Positions 35,868 through 47,879 are shown, counted from the stretch's first letter. The stretch is 64,000 nt of DNA from Gibbula magus (GCA_936450465.1 OW388302.1:17013530-17077529), one strand, 5' to 3'. Translations and numbers: made by a program. The notes: generated by a model not told the origin, from the letters alone.

Positions 35868-38800
35868 ATGGCAAAACAGCAGAGAGGTAAATTAAAGCAT
35901 GATGAGAGGGCGAGATTACGAATAAACTGGGACCTTTTGAACACGGAGCTAGATGGAAAATATCTTGTTGACACGATGTTTGAGAAAGGAATATTTACTG
36001 ACGATGATATAGAAGAGGTCAGATGTGCAGTACCAGCTACAAGGAAAAGGAGAACAGAAGTGTTTCTTCAGAAACTGTTTAATTCAGATGTGAATGGATA
36101 TGACGTGTTTCTAGAGGCACTTAAAAAAGCTGGCTATCAACATGTGGCAGAGAAACTTGAGAAAACTGTTGTTCCATCTCACGTTGAAGGAGGTAAGTGA
36201 CTTCAGAATATTTATTTATAAGAATCAATCATATAAGTTTACACATATGCAAATGAACATTTTAAGATCATCGTGATAAGAAGTAAGACATACGTCTGTT
36301 CATCCCTCCAGTCGTGGACATGGTATATTTGTATTTCTAACTTTGGTCTACGGGAAGTATAAAACGTAAATCTGGTGACTCATAAGGCCACAGGGACAAT
36401 GCACTGAAGACCAGTTATTATGTCCTTCTCAAGAACCAAAACAGAAATGTTGTTAATTGATAAGAACGGAGGATAGTGTGTTCTTATCAATTCCATGGCA
36501 CACTGATGTTCTCCTGCAAGTCGTCATGGAGGAAAATGGGATAACCTGATTTGAAAATGACCTTGATCATCTGAGTAATGTCATAATGCTAGGTTCAGAA
36601 ATATCCTTGTTTCTTATATACTGTTTTACTTCATTACTGGAGAGAGGGGTAAATCTATCTATTGTCACATGTCGTAATATTGTGTGCAGTGAAGAAGGCT
36701 TGAAGGGTCCATGTTAATTATTTGCTAATTAGTATGAGGGTCACGTCCTGAAAACACTTCTGCCAAAAGATAAAAAAGATTAGATGTAAAAAGTTGGTGA
36801 CCAAGAGACCCTATCGTGGCCAACAAATCCTTACTGCAACATTTCTCTATGAGTAAATGCCTTATTCAGATGTTCGGTGTTGATGTGGATCACAATATTA
36901 ATTATATGACCATCTGGCCCCTGATATATTTCACAAACGTCAACCATTAAACCTTGTATAAGTGATCTCCAAACATAAAAGCTGAAGAAAGTTTAAACAG
37001 TGTGTATAGACCCCTTTGCTGATGGGAATTGTAGATTTAGATCTGTGTTCCCTAAAATATTTATCGGTTTGGATTAAGGTGCTTTGTGGTTTAACCTGCT
37101 TTCAAAAGTATTTCGTTTATATAACGGCTGCTAGTACTAATAAAGAGTAACACGTTTTTGGCTATGCATTGCAGTGAAACCTGAAAGCAACAGCTGAAAC
37201 TAGCACACCATGGATAATACAGCGATGTAATTAAGTGTAGTTTATGATCTTGCATTTATCATCGAAAGAAAAGTAATTCTATATCCATGTATACCTAGAT
37301 TTTGACACACATAGAACTATTCATCAGTGAGTGAGTGAGTGAGTTGGTGTTTAACGCCGCTTTCAAGAGTATTTCACTTATATCGCGGCTGCTAGTTTTA
37401 CGGCAGGGAGAAAGCTCGCAACGCCATGTGGCTATGCATTGCGGTGAAACCTGCGAGCAACGGCTGGAACTAGCAAACCATGAGTGGTACTGCACTGAAA
37501 TTCAGTGTAGCATTGTACCCAAACCTGACTGCGTGTAGAACAGTTCTCTACTGCAGACAAAGTTGCCGTGCCCCTGGCAGGATTCGAACCCTGGACCTCT
37601 TGATCCGAAACCGAACGCGCTAACTATTCATCAGTGAATATTTTACCATCTTTTCTAATAATGAAATCATGAACAAACAAAATACCTTTATTTGAGATTT
37701 AGCTTACCAATACATTTGTGATCGATAGTTCCGATGTAATTGTACAATACTGAATAGGTCATACAATTATTTGTTGTTTCCACAACCACACTGAAACATA
37801 ATTACAATTAAACTTACTATTATTTCTGTTTAAATCGTATTCATATCCTGAACAAATTTGTTTGAATTTTAGTATTGCCCTTGTTTATATATACATATTG
37901 GTATTGGTCAGTAATGTATGGTTCTGTTTCTGACCACAAACATCTATTGGATCTACCGTATCTATTGGATCTTTTAACTAAAACGTTCTTGTTAAACTTG
38001 TAAGGGCACTATCTAATGTGGTTTTCACTGGCGTTTTCCAGGACCTGACCTGTGCTCTATGTGCCAAAATGAAGGGAAGTCAAGCCCAGCGACACATTGG
38101 TGTTCTGACTGCCACGCTTCCATTTGCAATGGATGTCTGAAACTACACAGTAACAAACAGAAGAATCATGAAGTTGTCCGACGTTCAGGAAGCGATTCTA
38201 TTAAGAAGGTTTTCATGTGTGACCAACATGACAAAAAGATGAAGCTATACTGCAAAGATTGTGACAAACCCTTTTGTACTGCATGCTGCAGTATTGCTCA
38301 CAGAAAATGTAATGAGGTCATCACAATCAGGGCTCAGCTGACAGAGGTCAAAGCTAAACTTCAGGAACGCCAACAGAATCTGGCAGAGAAAATTGATGAT
38401 ACAAATATTGAGATTAAAAATCTTGACGTGCAATCCAAAAATCTTTTAGATGAAAGATCCATTTTGGAATCAGAAATAAGAAACACCATAAAGGAAGCTA
38501 TGGATACACTGAATCAGAAGGAAGATCAACTGATGAAGAAGGTGAAGGGTCAAACAGAACAAGACAAAGAGAAGTTGGGGTCGATGATGAAGACAAAACA
38601 AATAGATCTACACATGTACCAGCAGAAGTCTCAGTTCACCCAGCAGGCCCTGGAGTTGGAGGACGAGGCGCAGCTGTTTGAGATGTATCTGTCATCTGGA
38701 TCAGAAGCTGGAACAGACGTCACAGTGACACAGAGGAAGGACAGAACAGATGTAGCTGATATCAGCTTTATATACGACCTTGAAACATTGAAGAAACAGA

Positions 38801-39675
38801 TAGAAATGATGGATGTGAAAATTAACAAGATGATGATTCAGCAGATTAACAACATAGATCTGACAGCCTCACCTGTACTAGATGAAGTTATCGAAGCTAA
38901 ACTTAATGTGAGAGACAGATGCAATGTTACAGATGGTATGATAATAAACATAGCGGGTACAAAGGTAACTGTTTTCGCTGAGTATGGCACACATCGTCTG
39001 AAATCAGTTTACACTAGAGGAGGACAGTCATGTTTAAGTGTACTCCAACTGTCTTGTAGTCCCTTGTGTTTAACAGTTATCAGTGAAGATAAGGTAGCTG
39101 TGTCTCTTAATGAATCTCCACGTATCATCACAGTTGCTGTGACTCCTGACCTGGAACTCCTGTCTACAATACAGACAAGTAAGAACTACAGGGGTCTGTC
39201 TACTCTGGATCAGTCAACACTGGTGGCCGGTTCTAGTTATCCACCCTCTGTGGATCTGATTGATATGAAGGGAACCATCTTGAAGACCTTCACAACACTT
39301 CCTGCCATAGGAAAGAGCTTCATTGATCCTCGCTACATAGATGTAACCAGACAAGGCACTATCCTGGTGTCAGACTATGGTCTGAAGTCTGTCATCTGTC
39401 TGACACGGTCTGGTGACATTGTATTCACATACACACCCACTGGAGACAGAGCACTGATATATCCATGGGGAATCACATCCACCAGTACAGGAGACATTCT
39501 TGTAGCTGACTGTTGGGCACACAAAGTGATTCATCTCAGTGAGTCAGGAGAGTTCATCAGAGACATTATGACAGCAAAGGATGGTTTAAAGAATCCAACT
39601 GGTCTATGTGTTGATGGAGACAAACTGTGTGTTACATTGATGAACAAGGGTTTACTCAAATACAGATTTGGTTAG
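35868..39675 (+). CDS. Gene B: CARD, two B-boxes, coiled coil, NHL-like propeller, no RING (about 652 aa)
   Basis: Exons are 35868-36192 and 38042-39675, joined in phase 1 (GAAGGAG|GTAAGT donor, TTTTCCAG acceptor). The ATG at 35868 lies two bases after the acceptor TTGTTGCAG, so a 5' non-coding exon is expected upstream. Exon 1 (about residues 10-98) fits a CARD: RARLRINWDLLNTELD, LVDTMFEKGIFTDDDIEEV, RRTEVFLQKLF and GYDVFLEALKKAGYQHVAEKL correspond to successive death-fold helices. Exon 2 carries B-box 1 (C113, C116, C129, C132, C137, C140, H144, H151), B-box 2 (from C168, H171), coiled coil (about 205-325) and propeller (about 385-652), all close to gene A. With no RING it is unlikely to be a classical E3 ligase by itself. 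CARDs make homotypic contacts in caspase and innate-immune signalling, so an adaptor role is a reasonable inference. No RING exon is seen in the 1.85-kb intron. Confidence 0.87.
37075..37240 (-). repeat. Degenerate SINE copy in the gene B intron (antisense)
   Basis: GTTTAACCTGCTTTCAAAAG, CGGCTGCTAGTA, GGCTATGCATTGCAGTGAAACC and AACTAGCACACCATGG follow the order of the next copy. The tRNA head is missing. Confidence 0.65.
37327..37624 (-). repeat. Best-preserved copy of a tRNA-derived SINE, about 298 bp
   Basis: Read on -, it starts GTTAGCGCGTTCGGTTTCGG (A-box region), then AGGGTTCGAATCCTGCC (B-box), a unique body, and ends in a GGCGTTAAACACC...CACTCACTCAC tail. The A- and B-boxes form an internal RNA polymerase III promoter. 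Other copies or fragments are at 15806, 22580, 37075, 42614, 44256, 44941, 46163, 57108 and 62322. Confidence 0.85.
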
Positions 39676-40050
39676 GAGTGTATGTAGAGGGTGACTTGGT
39701 CACACTAAGTATGGGAACAAATGACTGAACCTAAAAGAAACACAAATTTGCCAAGATTGATGTATATTCACAGCTGTAGCTACAAAGTGTGACAATGAAC
39801 CCATTTGTGTGTTCACTTAATTCTGAATGTAGTTGACCTAATTACTTATTTGTGAAGAAAATATTACCCAAACTAAAACAAGAGGCTTTGGTAAATGCTA
39901 AATCCCCAGGCTTTTATTCATTTACAAACGAAATCAAATTTCCAGAAAATTGAATGTATCAAAGGACCCCACTAGTTACAAACATGAAATATTTTCTAAA
40001 TATATATTTTAGCCATTTCCTTTGATGTTTAGTTCATTTCACTATATGAA
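39676..40050 (+). other. 3' flank of gene B, similar to those of A and C
   Basis: GGAGTGTATGTAGA, CACAAATTTGCCAAGATTGA and GACCTAATTACTTATTTGTG are shared with the other two paralogues. I see no clear AATAAA signal here. Confidence 0.55.
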
Positions 40051-40620
40051 CATGGCTAAACTGCAATTCTAATGTACTGATATGTCCCAAAACTTAGAGC
40101 TCATGGTTAAAATAATTTGTCAACTCTGATAAGATCAGTTTTTAAAAAGGTGGCCTGAAACAGATCGCAAGAACACACATTTCAAGGAAAAGTATTAATG
40201 CTGATTTTGGGCAACCCTATAACGAAGCAGGCCATCGAAACTGAATTTTAAATATTTTGACAGGGGCAAACCTCTCATTGGCCAGTTTCATGTCACCGCT
40301 TTGCACTCGAGTCAACAGTCAAGCAGCAATGGTCTCTCTGTGTTGTGATGAATTTTTATTATTCAAGAGTTTTCAAATCTAGTTACAAGTATATTCCGAC
40401 ATTCTTGAGTTTATTGATGGACTGATTGATGTTATGAACACCTCAAGTATTGTGATATTCAGACATTGGCGAGGAAGATCCAACAGCAGAGGGCTGCAAG
40501 CAACTTTGATTGTCGTTCCTCGACAAGTTTGTTTTGGTTCCAAAAACATAAACCCCTGATTGTGACATAATATTATTGTGATGTACAGACATTTCACGGG
40601 TTAAGATATTCTAATCCCCT
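40040..40620 (+). repeat. Decayed copy of the promoter-like segment found at 62955-63761
   Basis: Ordered shared blocks include GAACATGGCTAAACTGCAAT, TTAGAGCTCATGGTT, GCTGATTTTGGGCA, and CAGACATTGGCGAGGAAGAT. The GTCACGTGAC box and the splice donor of the right-edge copy are not conserved here. Confidence 0.6.
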
Positions 40621-41104
40621 TTTGATATGACACAGACTTTTTAGTAAATTTAGGCTCGGTATCTGGACATATAGGGAAATGTATTAAAAGTTGAAATGGT
40701 GTATCATTGTAACTTCCTCACGTAGAATCATATGCACAGTTGTTGAGATATTTGAAATAATCAACAAAACAATATATACAACGATGATCAAAATTAACCC
40801 ATTCAAAGAAAATACCCCGCCCCTGGTAAAATCACTGTCGTTTTGAGATTTGACATGTTTCTATCTGTAGTGTTTGTGTTATAAAGTTTTTGGTATTCTC
40901 AAATTTATATGAAACAGACAAATATTTCAAAGTATTTGATTAAAGCATAACTAATATGTTTTGTATATACGCCTTTCCATAATGATATAAACACATTCAA
41001 CAGTCAGCTGTGAATTGGCCTGAGAGAAGGCTCATCAAGTGCCTCACTTAACATGTTCACAGGTGTTTAACCCTTGACTTTTATTGCTAACTTCCCCCTG
41101 CATA

Positions 41105-41342
41105 ACTCACGCCTTTCTCTCACTAGCTAAGTTAAGCGTTGCTGCAATTTGTCCTCTTATCTGTGCCAGAGAATTCTGATTGTACTGACAAGTCCAACTG
41201 CTCCATCTACCCAGCAAGTTCTAACTCATGCCTGTCTCTCACTAGCTAAGTTAAGCTTTGCTGCAAGTTGTCCTCTTTTCTGTGCCAGAGATTTCTGATT
41301 GTACTGACAAGTCCAACTGCTCCATCTACCCAGCAAGTCATA
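41105..41342. repeat. Tandem duplication of a ~119-bp unit, 2 copies
   Basis: Both copies run from CTCAYGCCTKTCTCTCACTA through GTACTGACAAGTCCAACTGC to CTACCCAGCAAGT, with about 6 differences. Confidence 0.85.
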
Positions 41343-42600
41343 CTCGCCTCAGTCATCACTGACCTTGCGTGTTAACCTTGTCAGCGGGATATGTCAGTCA
41401 ATAACTTTTCACTGGATTCTGATCCTATCTTTCACAAAACCCCCCCCTAGGGAATACAGAGGCTGATTAGATTGACAGTATTCTCAGAACTTTGAATTTT
41501 ACAGGACGTGATCTTGCATGTTAAGCTTGTCAGCAGAATATATCAATAGCCTTTCACTGAATTATCGTATGATCTTACACATATGTTCTTTGGAAGATTA
41601 AGAGCCCATTCTTTGTTTTACCATGACTGTATTGTTCCAGTTCGACCTATTATTTATCGTCGGGGGATCATGTCACCTCAGTGACAAGTACTATCAACGT
41701 CAAAGGAAACGTTATCCCTCTTTGAATTGAAATATCATAAAAAGGTATGTGGTCAGAGGAACTTGGTTTATTGTGTTTTAACAACCTTATTACTTATACA
41801 GTTTGTGTTATAATTATAGACTTGACAATGTACTGATAATTATCTTATCGCCATAGCATCATTGGTGGGATAAGTTGTCTTATTCTTGATCATCCAAAAA
41901 TGGATGGGGAAATTTTTAAAAAGGTCTTAGTGAGCCAAAATATTGCTTTACACATATTTATAAAACAAATTTCTCCTTAGGAAACAGTTTTGATATGTTG
42001 ACTGACTACTATAAAAAAAAACGTATAATTCTGTAAGGTATGTGCGAGTTCTCCTGGGAATACTACTCTTGTGAATACTTCTTGTGAATATACCTGCATT
42101 AACATACATGTTTGACATGCATACATACACAAAGAAATAAGTCATTTATATAGCTGAATGTCAGAAACAAGTAAGCTCTGCTATGACCCTAAATTAATCT
42201 CAGATTATTTTTTTTCAGATAGAATAGCCATCTGGCAAGACAGAAACGCAACAATATGTAGCTGTTAGCATTATTTAATAGCGATGACGTCATGTTTACA
42301 CCGATACTGTTTTTACAGTGAAACAAAAGTATGGAGCTGCAAGTGAAACAAAACATATTTTAACATAAGTATTAGGGGATAGTCTGGTTTGATGTATATT
42401 CATATAAAGTGAGAGGAGACGAATTTAACTTGTGTATAATTATATTATGAATATTCCATAATGGTTGATGAATATGAGGGAAGCTCATAAAAAAAAGACA
42501 CAGAACTTTCTGAACCCGATAGACCAAATATAAAATCTCGCATATTTGAATGGAAAGAAAGCATTGAAAGATTGAATAAAAGTGCAGGACTGGCATATCG
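41343..42600. other. No gene seen
   Basis: AT-rich. 42520-42613 (TAGACCAAATATAAAATCTCG onward) is repeated at 44160-44255, each time just ahead of a SINE. Confidence 0.45.
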
Positions 42601-42613
42601 TGGAGGTTTTTTT

Positions 42614-42902
42614 GTGAGTGAGTTTTGTGTTTAACTCCGCGTTCAAGAGTATTTCACTTATATCGCAGCTGCTAGTATTATGGCAGGGAGAAAGCCGGCA
42701 ACGCTATGTGGCTATGCATTGCGGTGAAACCTACGAGTATCGTCTGGAACTAGCGAACCATGGTTAGTACTACGTTGAAATTCATTGTAGTATTGCAACC
42801 AAACCTTACTTCGTGTAGAACATTTCTCTACTATAGACAAAGTTTCCGTGCCCCTGGCGGGATTCGAACCCAAACTTCTTGATACGAAGCCGAACGTGCT
42901 AA
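42614..42902 (-). repeat. SINE copy with head (antisense)
   Basis: It matches 37327-37624 along its length. The tRNA-like head on - is GTTTGGGTTCGAATCCCGCC preceded by TTAGCACGTTCGGCTTCG. Confidence 0.8.
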
Positions 42903-44153
42903 TGTAGCAGTATGTTGTCCTGGGGGTGTGTGGTGTGACCCGTAGACACTGCCGGGGTGTGAGTGACGACAAAACAAATAGAATACAGGAGCATTCAACC
43001 TTTATTTCGTATTGGCGTATACGATGTATTAACCCTGAAACAATATAAAAACATAATAACTAACAATGATAATGACATGGATTTGCACATGAATAACATG
43101 CAAACATACGCTTTTAAATCATAATCATACACAGCTTAATTCATGTATTAGCATCTATATTTAAAACAACGTACACAGTGCATTACATGGCATTACGTCA
43201 GATGACGTAACATACATTACATTACCATAATCATATAAATATGACACCGCATGACATGACATGACCATACCTTACATCATAATGAATATACAATATTCAT
43301 TAGCAATACATTAATCATCAGTGTGATAAATACATACATTATCTTACATATGTTTTACATTACATTTATAGTTATAGTATGTCAATTTTATACATGTTAC
43401 ATAATCATACAATATTCAAAATACAATCATATAACACATGTACACATACCAGGTGTATGGGCCTAGGTTTCAAGGTGATGTAGATCACTACATCTCGTGC
43501 CCTCTACTTCTTACAGCCATCATGTTATCTGCATGGCAGAAGTAACATCACATTATACCTAATGTAAGCATTTCTCTCATGCACATAATTAAAACAATAT
43601 ACTAAACCAACATCAACAATACATTACTCATCAACAACATTCATATCATGCATTCATACATGGCAAGCTTCCTTAAGAAAGCAAATAGATTATGATAACC
43701 TTTATTTATTTAGAGATACCTACTACAACTATAGTTACTAAGAAAGGATTACAAACCAAATCTACTGTACTGTAGATCGATACTTACATTACAAGATCTA
43801 CTGTCCTGTAAATCCATGTCTATAATACACACACTCATAAATACAACACACAAGAATCATGAACATAAGATACTTATTTCCAACATCATAGAAATAACCA
43901 CAATACATTAATACTACATCAATTTATATACAAACATGACACCACCACACAATGAATGTAAACTAACCTCAAGAAATGTGAATTCCTCCTGAGCACAAGC
44001 AAAGATCCAATTCAACGCAGAGTAAGAATATGATCTTCTGAAAATGAAGTATGTGAGCGACACTGTCCAGGAACATAGATACTCTTATATAGATCAGAGA
44101 GAAAGTAAGAGAGAACAATAGAGAGGACAGATTGATAGTTTGTAAACTTTCTA
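42902..44153. mobile_element. Possible solo LTR or unclassified insertion, about 1.25 kb
   Basis: The segment begins TGTAGCAG and ends TTTCTACA, and separates two copies of the same flank plus SINE. TG...CA ends and the length would fit an LTR, but I find no target duplication, no polypurine tract and no internal region, so this is a weak call. The sequence itself is AC/AT-rich and non-coding. Confidence 0.25.
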
Positions 44154-44255
44154 CACCAGAGTAGACCAAACATAAAATCTCGCATATTTGAATTGAAAGA
44201 AAGCATTTAAAGATTGAATAAAAGTATAGGACTGGCATATCGTAGAGGGTTTTTT

Positions 44256-44440
44256 GTGAGTGAGTTTGGGGCTTAACGCCGCTTTCAAGAGTATTTCACT
44301 CATATCACGGCTGCTAATATTACGGCAGGGAGAAAGCCCGCAACGTCATGTTGCTATGCATTGCAGTCAAACATGCAAGCATCGGCTTGAACTAGCGAAC
44401 CATGGGTGGTACTGCGCTGAAACTCAGTGTAGCATTGATA
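44256..44440 (-). repeat. SINE copy, head missing (antisense)
   Basis: GTGAGTGAGTTTGGGGCTTA through AACTAGCGAACCATGGGTGG and CTCAGTGTAGCATTG follow the family sequence. The ~90 bases on its left repeat those left of 42614. Confidence 0.75.
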
Positions 44441-44940
44441 ATGAGAATTTAGCTTGTTAATTAATACTGGAGTGTTATTTTTTATGCTTAGTTGATTGGA
44501 TACTTTTTGTATTTCAAAATATACTGAACTATTCAACATTGTGCTTGTGTATCAAATTATTATAAAAAAATTAATCAAATTTGTACCATATTGCATATGT
44601 ACTTGAAATTAAACATGTTATTGAGATCGTAGACAAATACCTGAAAAGTTGTTGGAAATGAATAGGTAACATTCAGTATTTGAAATTAATTTTCCAGTCG
44701 GAGACGGGGGTCAAACCTCCTGGATACATTCTCCTTGCCTCGTCTCGCTTAGCCTCGCCTCCCCTCCCCTCCAAAATGTGTTGAAATTATGGATGGAAGT
44801 CACATCTCTAACTTTAAAAAAAAATCATGTATGAACATTATATTACACTGTATATGACAACTGCAGCTAGCAAAAGTAATGACACAGAAACATATCAGGG
44901 ATAATTGTTGTCCAATGGTGGAGGTTTTACATAGCAACAA

Positions 44941-45092
44941 GTGGGCGGGATAGTGCAGTGGTTAGCGCGATTCGCTTCGGATCCCGCCAGGGTCACGCCA
45001 ACTTCTATTTCTGTAACGATCTGTTCTACATGCAGGGTGCCTAGCTTGAAGAAGCATGTGAGGCTCTGTACAGGTGTCTACTATATTGGAAT
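44941..45092 (+). repeat. SINE head fragment followed by a chimeric scrap of gene C sequence
   Basis: 44941-45000 is a tRNA-like head (GCGGGATAGTGCAGTGGTTA, then CGCTTCGGATCCCGCCAGGG). At 45030-45058, TGCCTAGCTTGAAGAAGCAT matches gene C exon 2 (50850-50868). It is joined directly to TGAGGCTCTGTACAGGTGTC TACTA, which matches the intron minisatellite unit at 48340. Confidence 0.6.
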
Positions 45093-45159
45093 GCGTGGCT
45101 GCTATTCCATAAAATAGATAAGCTTGAAAAGAAGGGGGTGGGGGATAGAGCAGGGTTAA

Positions 45160-45400
45160 ATCTTGTCATTGGTGCCATATGGAGCTATCGTTCTCAGCTC
45201 AAAGATCCAGCGTAATTCTGCCAATCTACGTTTGATAGTGCTATGTTTTGAGTTAGGGTTGGAGTGGAGCTGATACATGATTTTGAAACAGAGATCCCAT
45301 GTGGAATGTCCCTCGCCATTAAAGTGTAATGCTACTGGTTTGTCTCTATTATGTTGTGTGTCAGCAAAGTGTTCTTTGGCCGACATATTAAAACACCCAA
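45160..45400 (-). pseudogene. Penelope-like retroelement remnant, GIY-YIG C-terminal part
   Basis: On - an open frame reads AKEHFADTQHNRDKPVALHF, NGEGHS, then IKRRLAELRWIFELRTIAPY GTN before a stop, matching the order in the remnant at 26845-27235 and the C-termini of Penelope-like elements. The YVGET-type motif and everything upstream are missing. Confidence 0.72.
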
Positions 45401-45786
45401 ATGAAATATTCTGTGATTTTGGTTTGTGAATTATCAAAGTATTTGTTGCTTTAAATGAAGTTATTTCATTAGATAATACATTTATCAAACATGTTCAATG
45501 TCTAAAATAAAGTTACATTGAAATATATAGAGAAAAGTTCTATTCTTTGGAGGGGGTCCCAGTTCAAGATGTTTGAAAATATATGCAAAAGTATTAATTC
45601 TGGTAAAACAAAATGGAGATGCGTTCGTTTTCAGAGTCAGTTACCAAACACCAGCACTGAATCTACCAACAGGTCATGGTGGGCGAAAATATAAGCTGTT
45701 AAAACAGGCAGTCGTGTCCTTTGATGCCTGAATCTAAGGGTGCAGGTTCGACTCGAGTGTAATTACAACGAGCATTTGTCGCTCTT

Positions 45787-45815
45787 CCCCCCCCCCCCCC
45801 CCCCCCCCCCCCCCC
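45787..45815. repeat. Homopolymer tract of 29 C
   Basis: Twenty-nine consecutive C on +, followed by ATCACCCCC. An unusual tract in AT-rich DNA; its length may be an assembly estimate. Confidence 0.95.
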
Positions 45816-46162
45816 ATCACCCCCGAACAAATTATCACTTTGAAATTAAAACAGAATACTGAGGTCATCAAAATGAACTGTGTATCTTTCCCTGATGAGC
45901 GTTGTTGTAATAATATGTTCAGTGAGTGGTTCTTGAAATATCTAGCTGATGAGCTGAACATAAACTTTAACAAATGCCGAAAAATTCTAATTAAAAAACA
46001 AATATCAGCCCTTCGTCTACCCTAGGAGAAGTGTGTGTAAGAAATAGTGGGTACTCAACTACCTTCCAATTAATACCACATTTAACTCATTAGACCTGCT
46101 GATTTTGGGATCAATTCAAATTCAATTCAGTTATTTCCATAGTTGATTCGTTACAATCAATG

Positions 46163-46256
46163 CTTGCAGGTTTCAACAGAAGTGTCGCAGGCTTTCTCCC
46201 TGCTTTTATTCTAACTGCCACGATATATACTCTTGAAGGCGGCTTTAAATCTTTTA
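46163..46256 (+). repeat. SINE fragment
   Basis: CTTGCAGGTTTCAAC, GGCTTTCTCCCTG and ACTCTTGAAGGCGGCTTTAA match the SINE body read in sense on +. Confidence 0.6.
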
Positions 46257-46259
46257 TAT

Positions 46260-47654
46260 CCCAACCTCACACACTACTGCAATTGAAGACTCTTAACATT
46301 CTCACAACAGATACTGTTGCCAAAAATGATTCAACATTTACGAAAAACAGTAATTTCGAGTTCACAAATTGAAATGTTAATATCTGTCAGTAGCATCACA
46401 ATAATCACACAATCTAGTTCTTGGAATTTAATAACTACTCTATGAAATATAATTACCTTTATCCAAGTTTTACGATTATATTTCTTTAAGCTTATATACA
46501 CTTGCTAAATAAGGATCTAGACTGTATTAAAGGCTCTTATTTTTACACACTTATGGAGCAGGACTAGCACGATAGTTATGCCCTTATGTTAAAGAACATT
46601 CCATCGCTGTAGTTAATAATATTTATCTTCACTTTTATTACATTTTTGAATTTGCAAAAAATTAAACAATTGCTCTACACTATTGCTTACGAAACTGTTT
46701 AAAAAATAATTGACATAACTTACAAGTTTTACTGATTTATTGTACAGCACAATTTTCACATTTTCTTTTTCATCTTTTATCCATATATATGCCACATTAC
46801 TTGAAGGAATTGTTACTATATATACATGAGTGAGGGTGCATTTTAAAGATAAACAAACTATAATTTGTTTAAAGACAAATAAAATGCTACTTATGAATAC
46901 AACATGACAGAACATTATATTTAGATGAATTAAATTTAACAAGTTTCATCTTTTGTTCCATTTATCAAACATATTTTGACTGTATGTTTTGATTTTTTTA
47001 TTTCCTAACTCTTTCTTTAACACATGTTGTTGTTTATTTGTATATTTCATATTCTGGTGTACACTTCAAACTGATAATTAATGCCACTCGTGGGATCAGT
47101 CTTCAAGCTCCCGTCCACAGCAGGAACGCTGCAAACACAGCTTAAATTTAAACAAAAATTCACTGAAGATTCGGGATAAGGAACAAGTTACTAAACCAAG
47201 GTAACCTTATATCATGTATGTACAAATGATAGAGTTATAACAAAATATATTTAATAAGAAAGTAATATGATACAAAAAAAGGTTGAAACAGAGAAAATAC
47301 GACACTATATATACTTTGCTTGATTGAAATACAATTTAACCATAATTACAAATGTTTAAATTGGATACAATAAAGATTGGAGAATTCATAAATCACTGAT
47401 CACTTTTCACTATAAATCTAATAAAATCTGATAAGAAAGCATTTCTCCCAGTTCCGAGAAATTGAGGTTGAAAGAAACACTCACCTTGTTTTACGGAACA
47501 GATCTTCAAAGGTGGGCATAAATGCATAAGACGGAAAGTCCTTGTAAACCCATGTTAGGTAAACCTTTGTACAACATCCCGACTTTATACTGTCCTTTAT
47601 GGAAAATAATATTAAATGCATTGCCACAAGACTTGGTTAAGGGTGAAATGGTTG
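46260..47654. other. No gene seen
   Basis: AT-rich. A 109-codon frame on - at 46613-46942 is Ile/Val/Lys/Asn-rich with no domain and no splice context, so I do not call it. Confidence 0.45.
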
Positions 47655-47879
47655 ACCGGCGTTAAACCACAACTCACCTCACCTCACATTGCAACACTAT
47701 TATGGGCAATATTTCAAATGTGAAACCCAAATTTCAAAATATTTCAAAATTCTATATAAGTTTTGTTTATAGTTTAATATCATATAAAATGTTGAAAATT
47801 ATAATATAGGTAAGACTAATGAAATGATCCTCAAATGCAAAATTTCCGAATTTCATATTACAATCCCAACTAGTTTGTA

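Noticed and set aside
37295..37538. Overlapping open frames on both strands near 37300-37540 (also 15646-15954 and 44260-44460)
   Set aside because: They are SINE sequence read through; the same peptides recur wherever the SINE lies.
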